64,000 nucleotides of DNA from Balanoglossus misakiensis (GCA_040954595.2 JBECUI020000027.1:124001-188000), one strand, 5' to 3'. Numbered from the stretch's first letter, positions 46,580 to 55,829 are shown. The notes: generated from the sequence alone by a model not told the origin. Program-made: numbers and translations.

Positions 46580-47632
46580 TCAACCCAAGTCTTGCAGCTC
46601 AGCCTCCACAGGCTCAGACAACCCCGAAAGATTCACAGCCCTAACCCTGAAAAAAGTTTTTGGGGGCAGGGTTTTTCCTACATCCAGCGTAACGCTGTAG
46701 GTGGCTTCTCTCACCCAGGCCACAGGCATCCAATCCTCGCTTTGGGAGGTGCTGTATTCCACCAGGTAGCCCTCAATAGGATTGTTCCCCGACTCAGAAA
46801 GTACAGAAGCCGTCCACGATACCGTAAGGGTATCGGTTTTGCTGGCTGTATCGGTTTGTATCTCCGCCTTCAAGCCGCTAACGGCGGCGGGCAGAACAGG
46901 ATAGGGATGAAGGTGGAATTGAAAATCATGAGGGACACCGAAACTAATTTCCTCAAATTCGAACTCCAAACTCTTTCCGAACTGAGACTCCTTATTATTG
47001 TCAAAATACTCAACAGCATCAGATAGAAAAAACGAAGTGGCACCCGTATCATTGCTACGATTAAAAAGAGAAAAATCAATAACACCCGTCGCCCCATCAA
47101 GTTGTATAAGATCTACTCCCGTACCTCCGACATTGTAAAGGTGGGGTCCGATGTCAAAGAGAGCATAGAAGTTATACGTTGCCCTAGCTAATATGGGTTC
47201 CGACATGGAAATACGGACATCAAAAGCTCTTTTGGTCATCGTGGGGCTTACATCAACTTCAGTACTGTTCAAAGGAGTTATGGTAGCCTTATCCACCTCG
47301 GCAGTAAACGTTACCGGATCACCGGATTCGGTATCCCTCTGAACGCTTAAGCGATACAGATAAGAAGAATCTGCTTCTATGTCTGTATCGGTGTAAGTCT
47401 CGGTATCCGGTGGCAGGGTCGCAAGCGTGGTGTAGCTGGCCCCGGCATCGGAAGATTTCTCAAGCAGAAATCCCGTTTCATTAACATTGAGATCCTTCCA
47501 GGCCAGCTGCACACCCGCATCATCCATGGCATAGAGGCTGCGGAAACTCACAGGAGGCATCAGCGGGGCGGCAAAGGAATACAGGGACGGCGACGGGGAC
47601 GAACAGGAAAACAAGACTGATGAGAAGAGCAA
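46580..47632 (-). CDS. Array 2 phase-variable FN3 lipoprotein, copy a (off, divergent C-terminus)
   Basis: Lipoprotein of a second family. From the in-frame TTG at 47632, a hydrophobic segment ending VLFSC is the end of the signal peptide. FN3 domain 1 is at ~28-115 (WKDLNVNETGFLLEKSSDAG), the variable segment at ~120-230, and FN3 domain 2 at ~235-350. The upstream codons in this frame read RACKIVAPRGST and then the LTHS repeat, so the real start is the leader ATG at 47784. That is 152 nt away, so the gene is off. Unlike copies b-k, the C-terminus reads TLDVGKTLPPKTFFRV and ends EAELQDLG; this is the type preserved as relics in the spacers, so copy a may represent the ancestral 3' end. Confidence 0.85.
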   Translation of the reverse strand: MLFSSVLFSCSSPSPSLYSFAAPLMPPVSFRSLYAMDDAGVQLAWKDLNVNETGFLLEKSSDAGASYTTLATLPPDTETYTDTDIEADSSYLYRLSVQRDTESGDPVTFTAEVDKATITPLNSTEVDVSPTMTKRAFDVRISMSEPILARATYNFYALFDIGPHLYNVGGTGVDLIQLDGATGVIDFSLFNRSNDTGATSFFLSDAVEYFDNNKESQFGKSLEFEFEEISFGVPHDFQFHLHPYPVLPAAVSGLKAEIQTDTASKTDTLTVSWTASVLSESGNNPIEGYLVEYSTSQSEDWMPVAWVREATYSVTLDVGKTLPPKTFFRVRAVNLSGLSEPVEAELQDLG

Positions 47633-47698
47633 AACAAGTAATATCTGTATCTGATGGGAAAATGTAGAGCCTCTTGGGGCTACTATCTTACATGCACG

Positions 47699-47758
47699 TG
47701 AGTGAGTGAGTGAGTGAGTGAGTGAGTGAGTGAGTGAGTGAGTGAGTGAGTGAGTGAG
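47699..47758 (-). repeat. CTCA tract, 15 units (copy a)
   Basis: Fifteen units, 0 modulo 3. As in array 1, a count of 1 modulo 3 is required, so copy a is off. Confidence 0.95.
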
Positions 47759-47910
47759 TTCTCCAACTTCTTCATATTATTCATACCATATTCCTCCTAG
47801 CAAAACATAAGTTAAGACTAGTATACCTGATACTTTCGGCATTGGCAAGACCCCGTTCATACAAGCCTACCCCAACGGTCTTAAAGCCGCAGAAAGGAAG
47901 CCCTCAGACC

Positions 47911-48035
47911 TCAGCCCAAAGCCTGCAGCTCAGCCTCCGCAGGCCCAGACAATCCCGAAAGATTCATAAGCCCTGCCCCTGGGAAAAAAGTTACCTAGGA
48001 CAGGGTCTTTCCTGCATCCAGCATAAAGCTGTAGG
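47911..48035 (-). pseudogene. Relic of array 2 gene 3' end, downstream of copy b
   Basis: On the minus strand the fragment reads SFMLDAGKTLS, an in-frame TAG, then VTFFPGAGLVNLSGLSG and ends EAELQALG before TGA. It is homologous to the C-terminus of copy a (46580-46700), including the 3' flank. It has no start and carries a stop, so it is a remnant. Confidence 0.85.
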
Positions 48036-48166
48036 GGGCCGGGCGGTTTACAGCATAATTCCCTAACCTACACCGCCTGACATTCCTCAATAGAGCGGTT
48101 CCCCGGTTCGGAAAGAACCTGAAAATCCGCTCACCACAGCGGCCCCGCCAAAGGCCGCCGTCAGCA
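48036..48166 (-). other. Conserved inverted-repeat-rich block downstream of copy b (representative)
   Basis: Present almost unchanged downstream of copies b-k. Inverted repeats: GGCGGT (48042) / ACCGCC (48072); GGTTC (48105) / GAACC (48115) with a 5-nt loop; and GCGGCC (48139) / GGCCGC (48153), 9 bp after the stop codon. None has a T-tract. It could act in mRNA stability, as a Rho-type end or as recombination homology; the function is unknown. Confidence 0.55.
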
Positions 48167-49390
48167 TTATGCCCCCGGCTGAATCTCTGTCTCTGCAAAT
48201 TCAGACAGCCCGGCAAGATTCACCGCGCTAACCCGGACAGACGCGTTCACAGGCAGAGTCTCGCCTTCCTGCAGCGTAACGCTGTGGGCGGTATCGCTGA
48301 CATAGGCCACCGGCATCCAATCCTCGCTCTGGGGGTTGCTGTATTCTATCAGGTAGCCCTCGAAGGGGTTGTTACCTAAATCGGAAACAGCTGGAGCTGT
48401 CCACGATACGGTAAGGGTGTCGGTTTTGCTTGCCGTATCGGTTTGGACCTCCGCCTTTAAGCCGGTAACGGCGGCGGGCGTGAGGGGGTATGGGTGGAGG
48501 TGGAATTGAAAAGAATGCGGTTTGGCAAAAAAAACTCCCTCAAATGCAAATCCTAATTTTTTCCCGAAGTAATCTTCCCTATTATTGCTGAAGTATTCAC
48601 CAGCATCCTGTATGTAGAAAGTACCACCCTTATCATCGCTTCGATTAAAAAGCGACATATCCATATCATTGGAAATATACTCTAGTTGTATTATTTTTAC
48701 TCCTATTATAATAGCGGCCTCATCATAGGGATAGGGGCCAATGTCAAACAGAGTATAGAGGTTATAAATTCCAGTTGTGAAGCCGGGGGGGAAAGGGGCG
48801 AAATAGGTAAAACGGACATCAAAGTCTTCCCTCGTCACTGTGGGGGCTATAGAAACGTCAAGATCGGGACTGATTGATGATGATGGAATTACGGTAGCCT
48901 CATCCACCTCAGCGGTAAACGTTACCGGATCACCGGATTCGGTATCCCTCTGAACGCTTAAGCGATACAGATAAGAAGAATCTGCTTCTATGTCAGTATC
49001 GGTGTAAGTTTCGGTATCCGGTGGCAGGGTCGCAAGCGTGGTATAGCTGGCCCCGGCATCCGAAGATTTCTCAAGCAGAAATCCCGTTTCATTAACATTG
49101 AGATCCTTCCAGGCCAGCTGCACACCCGCATCATCCATGGCATAGAGACTACGGAAACCCACAGGGGGCATCAGCGGGACGGTAAAGAAATACGGGAGAG
49201 GTGGCGACGGGGACGAACAGGAAAACAAGACTGATGAGAAGAGCAAAACAAGTAAAATCTGTATCTGATGGGAAACTGTAGAGCCTCTTGGGGCTACTAT
49301 CTTACATGTACGTGAGTGAGTGAGTGAGTGAGTGAGTGAGTGAGTGAGTGAGTGAGTGAGTGAGTTCTCCAACTTCTTCATATTCTTCAT
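48167..49390 (-). CDS. Array 2 phase-variable FN3 lipoprotein, copy b (ON, in frame)
   Basis: The only one of the 20 array loci whose leader ATG is in frame with the lipoprotein. 407 residues: leader MKNMKKLENS, four LTHS repeats plus Ser, RTCKIVAPRGST, a hydrophobic core QILLVLLFSSVLFSC with lipid-acceptor Cys58, FN3-1 at ~75-170, the variable segment at ~175-285 (PPGFTTGIYNLYTLFDIGPY, IIIGVKIIQLEYIS), and FN3-2 at ~290-407. Good Shine-Dalgarno AGGAGG (49398-49404) 7 nt from the ATG. A strong promoter lies 36 nt upstream. The leader has AAG AAT where most copies have AAT AAT. Predicted to be the array 2 lipoprotein expressed in the sequenced cells. Confidence 0.9.
   Translation of the reverse strand: MKNMKKLENSLTHSLTHSLTHSLTHSRTCKIVAPRGSTVSHQIQILLVLLFSSVLFSCSSPSPPLPYFFTVPLMPPVGFRSLYAMDDAGVQLAWKDLNVNETGFLLEKSSDAGASYTTLATLPPDTETYTDTDIEADSSYLYRLSVQRDTESGDPVTFTAEVDEATVIPSSSISPDLDVSIAPTVTREDFDVRFTYFAPFPPGFTTGIYNLYTLFDIGPYPYDEAAIIIGVKIIQLEYISNDMDMSLFNRSDDKGGTFYIQDAGEYFSNNREDYFGKKLGFAFEGVFFAKPHSFQFHLHPYPLTPAAVTGLKAEVQTDTASKTDTLTVSWTAPAVSDLGNNPFEGYLIEYSNPQSEDWMPVAYVSDTAHSVTLQEGETLPVNASVRVSAVNLAGLSEFAETEIQPGA
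49313..49364 (-). repeat. CTCA tract, 13 units (copy b, in frame)
   Basis: Thirteen units, 1 modulo 3: the only tract in the window with the number that keeps leader and lipoprotein in frame. Confidence 0.95.
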
Positions 49391-49425
49391 ACCATATTCC
49401 TCCTAACAAAACTTAAGTTAAGCCT

Positions 49426-49454
49426 AGTATACCTGATACTTACGACTTCGACAA
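49426..49454 (-). promoter_or_regulatory. Array 2 promoter (representative, copy b)
   Basis: TTGTCG (49449-49454), 17 nt, TATACT (49426-49431) on the minus strand: a near-consensus housekeeping promoter. Each array 2 copy has its own version; -35 variants are TTGTCG, TTGTCA and TTGCCA. Between the -10 and the leader are a palindrome AACTTAAGTT and the AGGAGG ribosome site. A mini-frame ATG-GTA-TGA overlaps the leader ATG, the same arrangement as array 1. Confidence 0.75.
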
Positions 49455-49520
49455 GACCCCGTTCATACAAGCCTGCCCTGACAATACCCCAGCGGTCTTA
49501 AAGCCGAAGAAAGGAAGACC

Positions 49521-49645
49521 TCAGCCCAAAGCCTGCAGCTCAGCCTCCGCAGGCCCAGACAATCCCGAAAGATTCACAAGCCCTGCCCCTGGGAAAAAAG
49601 TTACCTAGGACAGGGTCTTTCCTGCATCCAGCATAGAGCTGTAGG
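49521..49645 (-). pseudogene. Relic of array 2 gene 3' end, downstream of copy c
   Basis: Same fragment type as 47911-48035, with Ser-Ser-Met instead of Ser-Phe-Met before LDAGKTLS. The in-frame stop is retained. Confidence 0.8.
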
Positions 49646-49776
49646 GGGCCGGGCGGTTTACAGCATAATTCCCTAACCTACACCGCCTGACATTCCTCAA
49701 TAGAGCGGTTCCCCGGTTCGGAAAGAACCTGAAAATCCGCTCACCGCAGCGGCCCCGCCAAAGGCCGCCGTCAGCA

Positions 49777-51018
49777 TTATGCCCCCGGCTGAATCTCTGT
49801 CTCTGCAAATTCAGACAACCCGGTAAGATTCACCGCCCTGACCCGGACAGACGCGTTCGCAGGCAGAGTCTCGCCTTCCTGCAGCGTAACGCTGTGGGCG
49901 GTATCGCTGACATAGGCCACCGGCATCCAATCCTCGCTTTGGGGGTTGCTGTATTCTATCAGATAGCCCTCGAAGGGGTTGTTGCCTAAATCGGAAACAG
50001 CTGGAGCTGTCCACGATACGGTAAGGGTGTCGGTTTTGCTTGCCGTATCGGTTTGGACCTCCGCCTTTAAGCCGGTAACGGCGGCGGGTGTGAGGGGGTA
50101 TGGGTGGAGGTGGAATTGAAATTGAAATGCTACACTAAAAAAAACTCCCTGAAATAAAAATCCTAATTTTCCCCCGAAGTAATCCTTCCTATTATTGCTG
50201 AAATATTCACTAACGTCTTTCCGATAAATAGTACCACCCTTATCATTGCTGCGATTAAAAAGCGACGTATCTATATCATCATTGGAATTAGCAGTCAATT
50301 GTAGCATTTCTAAGCCAGTCGTGGCCCCATTGGGATCATAGGGATAGGGGCCAATATCAAACAGAGCATAGAAGAAATAAATTCCATCGTTGGGGGGGGA
50401 CAAAATGGTAAAACGGACATCAAAGTCTTCCCTCGTCACTGTGGGGGCTACCGTAACATCAAGACTGGTGCTTCTCGGAAGTACTGTGGCCTTATCCACC
50501 CGGGGGGTAAATGTCACTGGATCTCCGATTTCGGTACCTCTCTGAACGCTTAAGCGGTACAGATAAGAAGAATCTGCTGTTATGTCAGTATCGGTGAAAG
50601 TCTCGGTATCCGGGGGCAGGGTCGCAAGGGTGGTGTAGCTGGCCCCGGCATCGGAAGATTTCTCAAGCAGAAATCCCGTTTCATTAACATTGAGATCCTT
50701 CCAGGCCAGCTGTACGCCTGCATCATCCATGGCGTAGAGACTACGGAAACCCACAGGGGGCATCAGCGGGGCAGTAAAGGAATAGCGGGACAGCGACGGG
50801 GACGAACAGGAAAACAAGAATACCGGCAAGAGCAAAACAAGTAAAATCTGTATCTGATGGGAAAATGTAGAGCCTCTTGGGGCTACTATCTTACATGCAC
50901 GTGAGTGAGTGAGTGAGTGAGTGAGTGAGTGAGTGAGTGAGTGAGTGAGTGAGTGAGTGAGTGAGTGAGTGAGTTCTCCAACTTCTTCATATTCTTCATA
51001 CCATATTCCTCCTAACAA
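49777..51018 (-). CDS. Array 2 phase-variable FN3 lipoprotein, copy c (off from ATG leader)
   Basis: The lipoprotein frame is open through the repeat up to a TTG at 51018, but that TTG overlaps the AGGAGG ribosome site and is an unlikely start. The genuine leader ATG at 50999 is in a different frame, so the copy is judged off. Lipobox VFLFSC; FN3-1 carries GTEIGDPVTFTPRVDKAT, differing from the other copies; the variable segment has PPNDGIYFFYALFDIGPY and YDPNGATTGLEMLQL, the latter shared with copy f. FN3-2 ends TEIQPGA. Confidence 0.8.
   Translation of the reverse strand: MLGGIWYEEYEEVGELTHSLTHSLTHSLTHSLTHSLTHSRACKIVAPRGSTFSHQIQILLVLLLPVFLFSCSSPSLSRYSFTAPLMPPVGFRSLYAMDDAGVQLAWKDLNVNETGFLLEKSSDAGASYTTLATLPPDTETFTDTDITADSSYLYRLSVQRGTEIGDPVTFTPRVDKATVLPRSTSLDVTVAPTVTREDFDVRFTILSPPNDGIYFFYALFDIGPYPYDPNGATTGLEMLQLTANSNDDIDTSLFNRSNDKGGTIYRKDVSEYFSNNRKDYFGGKLGFLFQGVFFSVAFQFQFHLHPYPLTPAAVTGLKAEVQTDTASKTDTLTVSWTAPAVSDLGNNPFEGYLIEYSNPQSEDWMPVAYVSDTAHSVTLQEGETLPANASVRVRAVNLTGLSEFAETEIQPGA
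50902..50973 (-). repeat. CTCA tract, 18 units (copy c)
   Basis: Eighteen units, 0 modulo 3: off; plus one unit would be on. Confidence 0.95.
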
Positions 51019-51136
51019 AACTTAAGTTAAGCCTAGTATACCTGATACTTACGGCATTGACAAGGCCCCGTTCATACAAGCCTGCCCTGACAATACCCCA
51101 ACGGCCTTAAAGCCGAAGAAAGGAAGCCCTCAGACC

Positions 51137-51261
51137 TCAGCCCAAAGCCTGCAGCTCAGCCTCCGCAGGCCCAGACAATCCCGAAAGATTCACAAGCCCT
51201 GCCCCTGGGAAAAAAGTTACCTAGGACAGGGTCTTTCCTGCATCCAGCATAAAGCTGTAGG
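51137..51261 (-). pseudogene. Relic of array 2 gene 3' end, downstream of copy d
   Basis: Same relic type, with SFMLDAGKTLS, TAG stop and EAELQALG end. Confidence 0.8.
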
Positions 51262-51392
51262 GGGCCGGGCGGTTTACAGCATAATTCCCTAACCTACACC
51301 GCCTGACATTCCTCAATAGAGCGGTTCCCCGGTTCGGAAAGAACCTAAAAATCCGCTCACCACAGCAGCCCCGCCAAAGGCCGCCGTCAGCT

Positions 51393-52451
51393 TTATGCCC
51401 CCGGCTGAATCTCTGTCTCTGCAAATTCAGACAGCCCGGTAAGATTCACCGCGCTAACCCGGACAGACGCATTCGCAGGCAGAGTCTCGCCTTCCTGCAG
51501 CGTAACGCTGTGGGCGGTATCGCTGACATAGGCCACCGGCATCCAATCCTCGCTCTGGGGATTGCTGTATTCTATCAGATAGCCCTCGAAGGGGTTGTTG
51601 CCTAAATCGGAAACAGCGGGGGCTGTCCACGATACGGTAAGGGTATCGGTTTTGCTTGCCGTATCGGTTTGAACCTCCGCTTTTAGGCCGGTAACGGCGG
51701 CGGGTGTGAGGGGGTATGGGTGGAGATGGAATGGAAAAGTATAGGGAACACCTAGTAGGGATAAATCAACTCTAAATTCTGATCTCTTCCCAAATTGAAG
51801 CTTTTTATTATTGTCAAAATACTGAAGAACGTCCCGTGGATAAAACGTAGCCCCCTTATCGTGACTGCGATTAAACAGCGAGAACTCTATATCACCCGTT
51901 GGAACGTCAAGGTTTAAAAGTACTGATCCACTTCCTCCTTCATCGTAGAGGTAAGTACCGATGTCAAAAAGGGCATAGAAATAAAACTTAGGATTTGAAC
52001 CTATTGAAGAAGGATTCAAAACGGAAAAACGGACATCAAAGTCTCCCTTCGTCACTGTGGGGGCTACAGCAACATCAAGACTGGGGTTTGATGGAAGTAC
52101 GGTGGTCTCATCCACCTCAGCGGTAAACGTTACCGGATCACCAGATTCGGTATCCCTCTGAACGCTTAAGCGGTACAGATAAGAAGAATCTGCTGTTATG
52201 TCTGTATCGGTGTAAGTCTCGGTATCCGGTGGCAGGGTAGCAAGCGTGGTATAGCTGACCCCGGCATCTGAAGATTTCTCAAGCAGAAATCCTGTTTCAT
52301 TAACATTGAGATCCTTCCAGGCCAGCTGTACGCCTGCATCGTCCATGGCGTAGAGGCTGCGGAAACCCACAGGGGGCATCAACGGGGCGGCAAAGGAATA
52401 CCGGGGCAGCGACGGGGACGAACAGGAAAACAAGAATGCCGGCAAGAGCAA
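51393..52451 (-). CDS. Array 2 phase-variable FN3 lipoprotein, copy d (off)
   Basis: 352 residues from the in-frame TTG at 52451. The variable segment is divergent and closest to copy a (SLFNRSHDKGAT, LQYFDNNKKLQFGKRSEF); SIGSNPKFYFYALFDIG and SGSVLLNLDVPTGDI are unique. FN3-2 is of the common b-k type. The leader ATG at 52611 is 160 nt away, so it is out of frame. Confidence 0.85.
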   Translation of the reverse strand: MLLPAFLFSCSSPSLPRYSFAAPLMPPVGFRSLYAMDDAGVQLAWKDLNVNETGFLLEKSSDAGVSYTTLATLPPDTETYTDTDITADSSYLYRLSVQRDTESGDPVTFTAEVDETTVLPSNPSLDVAVAPTVTKGDFDVRFSVLNPSSIGSNPKFYFYALFDIGTYLYDEGGSGSVLLNLDVPTGDIEFSLFNRSHDKGATFYPRDVLQYFDNNKKLQFGKRSEFRVDLSLLGVPYTFPFHLHPYPLTPAAVTGLKAEVQTDTASKTDTLTVSWTAPAVSDLGNNPFEGYLIEYSNPQSEDWMPVAYVSDTAHSVTLQEGETLPANASVRVSAVNLTGLSEFAETEIQPGA

Positions 52452-52517
52452 AACAAGTAAAATCTGTATCTGATGGGAAAATATAGAGCCTCTTGGGGCT
52501 ACTATCTTACATGCACG

Positions 52518-52585
52518 TGAGTGAGTGAGTGAGTGAGTGAGTGAGTGAGTGAGTGAGTGAGTGAGTGAGTGAGTGAGTGAGTGAG
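52518..52585 (-). repeat. CTCA tract, 17 units (copy d)
   Basis: Seventeen units, 2 modulo 3: off. Confidence 0.95.
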
Positions 52586-52743
52586 TTCTCCAACCTCTTC
52601 ATATTATTCATACCATATTCCTCCTAACAAAACTTAAGTTAAGCCTAGTATACCTAATACTTACGACTTCGACAAGACCCCGTTCATACAAGCCTGCCCT
52701 GACAATACCCCAGTGGCCTTAAAGCCGCAGAAAGGTAAAAAAA

Positions 52744-52802
52744 ACATGGGTGATGCCGAAACTAACTTCCTCAAATTTGAATTGAGAACTCTTTCCGATT
52801 TT
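52744..52802 (-). pseudogene. Relic of array 2 gene middle region, downstream of copy e
   Basis: On the minus strand a frame reads GKSSQFKFEEVSFGITHVF (with small changes between copies), matching GKSLEFEFEEISFGVPHDF of copy a (46922-46984). It replaces the 3'-end relic found in other spacers. The following ~65 bp (52803-52870) are specific to this spacer class. Confidence 0.7.
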
Positions 52803-52999
52803 ATCAACATTGTGTTTATACAGACTTTTCCCCCGAAGATTAAGGCTGGGGCAGAACCTTCAGGAAGGGGGCCAGGCGGTTTACAGGATAATTCCCTAAC
52901 CTACACCGCCTGACATTCCTCAATAGAGCGGTTCCCCGGTTCGGAAAGAACCTGAAAATCCGCTCACCACAGCGGCCCCGCGAAAGGCCGCCGTCAGCA

Positions 53000-54067
53000 T
53001 TATGCCCCCGGCTGAATCTCTGTCTCTGCAAATTCAGACAGCCCGGCAAGATTCACCGCCCTGACCCGGACAGACGCGTTCGCAGGCAGAGTCTCGCCTT
53101 CCTGCAGCGTAACGCTGTGGGCGGTATCGCTGACATAGGCCACCGGCATCCAATCCTCGCTCTGGGGATTGCTGTATTCTATCAGATAGCCCTCAACGGG
53201 GTTGTTGCCTAAATCGGAAACAGCGGGAGCTGTCCACGATACGGTAAGGGTGTCGGTTTTGCTTGCCGTATCGGTTTGAACCTCCGCCTTTAAGCCGGTA
53301 ACGGCGGCGGGCGTGAGGGGGTATGGGTGGAGGTAATGTTGAAAAGGATACGCTACGGCAAAACTTACTCCCTCAAATCTAAATCTTAATTTTTTCCCGA
53401 AGTAATCTTTCCTATTAGTGCTGAAATATTCACCAGCATCCTGTGAGAAGAAAGTACCACCCTTATCATCGCTTCGATTAAAAAGCGACATATCTATATC
53501 ATTGGAAATATATTCTAGTTGTAGCACTCTTAATCCTCCTAAGCCTACACCCGGATCTGAATAGGGCCCAATATCAAACAGAGTAAAGAGGTTATAAATT
53601 CCACCTATAAAGGTAGTGATGGAAGAGGACAAGATGGTAAAACGGACATCAAAGTCTCCCTTCGTCACTGTGGGGGCTACAGAAACGTCAATAATATCGA
53701 TTGATGTTGTAATTACGGTGGCCTCATCCACCTCAGCGGTAAACGTTACCGGATCACCAGATTTGGTATCCCTCTGAACGCTTAAGCGGTACAGATAAGA
53801 AGAATCTGCTGTTATGTCTGTATCGGTGTAAGTCTCGGTATCCGGTGGCAGGGTAGCAAGCGTGGTATAGCTGACCCCGGCATCGGAAGATTTCTCAAGC
53901 AGAAATCCCGTTTCATTCACATTGAGATCCTTCCAGGCCAGCTGTACGCCTGCATCATCCATGGCATAGAGGCTACGGAAACCCACAGGAGGCATCAGCG
54001 GGGCGGCAAAGGAATACAGGGACGGCGACGGGGACGAACAGGAAAACAAGAATGCCGGCAAGAGCAA
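53000..54067 (-). CDS. Array 2 phase-variable FN3 lipoprotein, copy e (off)
   Basis: 355 residues from the TTG at 54067. The variable segment has SSSITTFIGGIYNLFTLFD and DPGVGLGGLRVLQLEYISND; the run LEYISND to FNRSDDKGGTF is shared with copy b. FN3-2 has NNPVEGYL where most copies have NNPFEGYL. The leader ATG at 54231 is 164 nt away: off. Confidence 0.85.
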   Translation of the reverse strand: MLLPAFLFSCSSPSPSLYSFAAPLMPPVGFRSLYAMDDAGVQLAWKDLNVNETGFLLEKSSDAGVSYTTLATLPPDTETYTDTDITADSSYLYRLSVQRDTKSGDPVTFTAEVDEATVITTSIDIIDVSVAPTVTKGDFDVRFTILSSSITTFIGGIYNLFTLFDIGPYSDPGVGLGGLRVLQLEYISNDIDMSLFNRSDDKGGTFFSQDAGEYFSTNRKDYFGKKLRFRFEGVSFAVAYPFQHYLHPYPLTPAAVTGLKAEVQTDTASKTDTLTVSWTAPAVSDLGNNPVEGYLIEYSNPQSEDWMPVAYVSDTAHSVTLQEGETLPANASVRVRAVNLAGLSEFAETEIQPGA

Positions 54068-54133
54068 AACAAGTAAAATCTGTATCTGATGGGAAAATGT
54101 AGAGCCTCTTGGGGCTACTATCTTACATGCACG

Positions 54134-54205
54134 TGAGTGAGTGAGTGAGTGAGTGAGTGAGTGAGTGAGTGAGTGAGTGAGTGAGTGAGTGAGTGAGTGA
54201 GTGAG
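54134..54205 (-). repeat. CTCA tract, 18 units (copy e)
   Basis: Eighteen units, 0 modulo 3: off. Confidence 0.95.
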
Positions 54206-54368
54206 TTCTCCAACCTCTTCATATTATTCATACCATATTCCTCCTAACAAAACATAAGTTAAGACTAGTATACCTAATACTTACGACTTCGACAAGACCC
54301 CGTTCATACAAGCCCGCCCTGACAATACCCCAGTGGCCTTAAAGCCGAAGAAAGGAAGCCCTCAGACC

Positions 54369-54493
54369 TCAGCCCAAAGCCTGCAGCTCAGCCTCCGCAG
54401 GCCCAGACAATCCCGAAAGATTCACAAGCCCTGCCCCTGGGGAAAAAGTTACCTAGGACAGGGTCTTTCCTGCATCCAGCATAAAGCTGTAGG
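54369..54493 (-). pseudogene. Relic of array 2 gene 3' end, downstream of copy f
   Basis: Same type as 47911-48035. One base differs in the run before GGTAAC (GGGGAAAAAGTT instead of GGGAAAAAAGTT), shared with the relic downstream of copy k. Confidence 0.8.
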
Positions 54494-54624
54494 GGGCCGG
54501 GCGGTTTACAGCATAATTCCCTAACCTACACCGCCTGACATTCCTCAATAGAGCGGTTCCCCGGTTCGGAAAGAACCTAAAAATCCGCTCACCGCAGCGG
54601 CCCCGCCAAAGGCCGCCGTCAGCA

Positions 54625-55695
54625 TTATGCCCCCGGCCGAATCTCTGTCTCTGCAAATTCAGACAACCCGGTAAGATTCACCGCCCTGACCCGGACAGAC
54701 GCGTTCGCAGGCAGAGTCTCCCCTTCCTCCAGCGTAACGCTGTGGGCGGTATCGCTGACATAGGCCACCGGCATCCAATCCTCGCTTTGGGGGTTGCTGT
54801 ATTCTATCAGATAGCCCTCGAAGGGGTTGTTGCCTAAATCGGAAACAGCTGGAGCTGTCCACGATACGGTAAGGGTGTCGGTTAGCGTTGCTGTATCGGT
54901 TTGGACCTCCGCCTTTAAGCCGGTAACAACGGCGGGCGTGAGGGGGTATGGGTGGAGATGGAATTGAAAAGAATACGATTGGGAAAAAAATCTTCCTTCA
55001 AATCTAAATGCTAATTTTTTCCCGAAGTAATCCTTCCTATTATCGCTGAAATAGTTATTGGGGTCTTCCACATAAACAGTACCACCCTTATTATTGCTGC
55101 GATTAAAAAGCGACATATCTATATCATTGGAATCAGAATCTAATTGTAGCAATAGTAATCCAAGCGTGGCCCCATTGGGATCATAGGGATAGGGGCCAAT
55201 ATCAAACAGAGCATGGAGGTTAAAAAGTCCATTTGGGTGGCCGGGAGATACTAAAGAGGACGTGGTAAAACGGACATCAAAGTCTCCCTTCGTCACTGTG
55301 GGGGGGGCTACAGCAACTTCAAAAATGGGGGTTAGTGGAATTACGGTGACCTCATCCACCTCGGCGGTAAACGTTACCGGATCACCGGATTCGGTATCCC
55401 TCTGAACGCTTAAGCGGTACAGATAAGAAGAATCTGCGGTTATGTCAGTATCGGTGTAAGTCTCGGTATCCGGTGGCAGGGTAGCAAGCGTGGTATAGCT
55501 GGCCCCGGCATCGGAAGATTTCTCAAGCAGAAATCCTGTTTCATTAGCATTGAGATCCTTCCAGGCCAGTTGCACACCCACATCATCCATGGCGTAGAGA
55601 CTGCGGAAACCCACAGGGAGCATCAGCGGGGCGGTAAAGGAATACCGGGACAGCGACGGGGTCGGGCAGGAAACCAAGACTGAGGAGAAGAGCAA
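54625..55695 (-). CDS. Array 2 phase-variable FN3 lipoprotein, copy f (off)
   Basis: 356 residues from the TTG at 55695. Signal end FSSVLVSC, a weaker lipobox (VLVSC) than in the other copies. Variable: SPGHPNGLFNLHALFDIGPY, and YDPNGATLGLLLLQL related to copy c. An extra Pro in VAPPTVTKG arises from a GGGGGGG run (55311-55317). FN3-2 carries TDTATLTDTL, shared with copy h. The leader ATG at 55855 is 160 nt away: off. Confidence 0.85.
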   Translation of the reverse strand: MLFSSVLVSCPTPSLSRYSFTAPLMLPVGFRSLYAMDDVGVQLAWKDLNANETGFLLEKSSDAGASYTTLATLPPDTETYTDTDITADSSYLYRLSVQRDTESGDPVTFTAEVDEVTVIPLTPIFEVAVAPPTVTKGDFDVRFTTSSLVSPGHPNGLFNLHALFDIGPYPYDPNGATLGLLLLQLDSDSNDIDMSLFNRSNNKGGTVYVEDPNNYFSDNRKDYFGKKLAFRFEGRFFSQSYSFQFHLHPYPLTPAVVTGLKAEVQTDTATLTDTLTVSWTAPAVSDLGNNPFEGYLIEYSNPQSEDWMPVAYVSDTAHSVTLEEGETLPANASVRVRAVNLTGLSEFAETEIRPGA

Positions 55696-55761
55696 AACAA
55701 GTAAAATCTGTATCTGATGGGAAAATGTAGAGCCTCTGGGGGCTACTATCTTACATGCACG

Positions 55762-55829
55762 TGAGTGAGTGAGTGAGTGAGTGAGTGAGTGAGTGAGTGA
55801 GTGAGTGAGTGAGTGAGTGAGTGAGTGAG
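55762..55829 (-). repeat. CTCA tract, 17 units (copy f)
   Basis: Seventeen units, 2 modulo 3: off. Confidence 0.95.

Noticed and set aside
49777-51018. Copy c as a second ON locus using TTG at 51018
   Set aside because: The TTG lies within and upstream of the AGGAGG ribosome site used by the leader ATG, and no Shine-Dalgarno precedes it at normal spacing. The ATG leader is out of frame.
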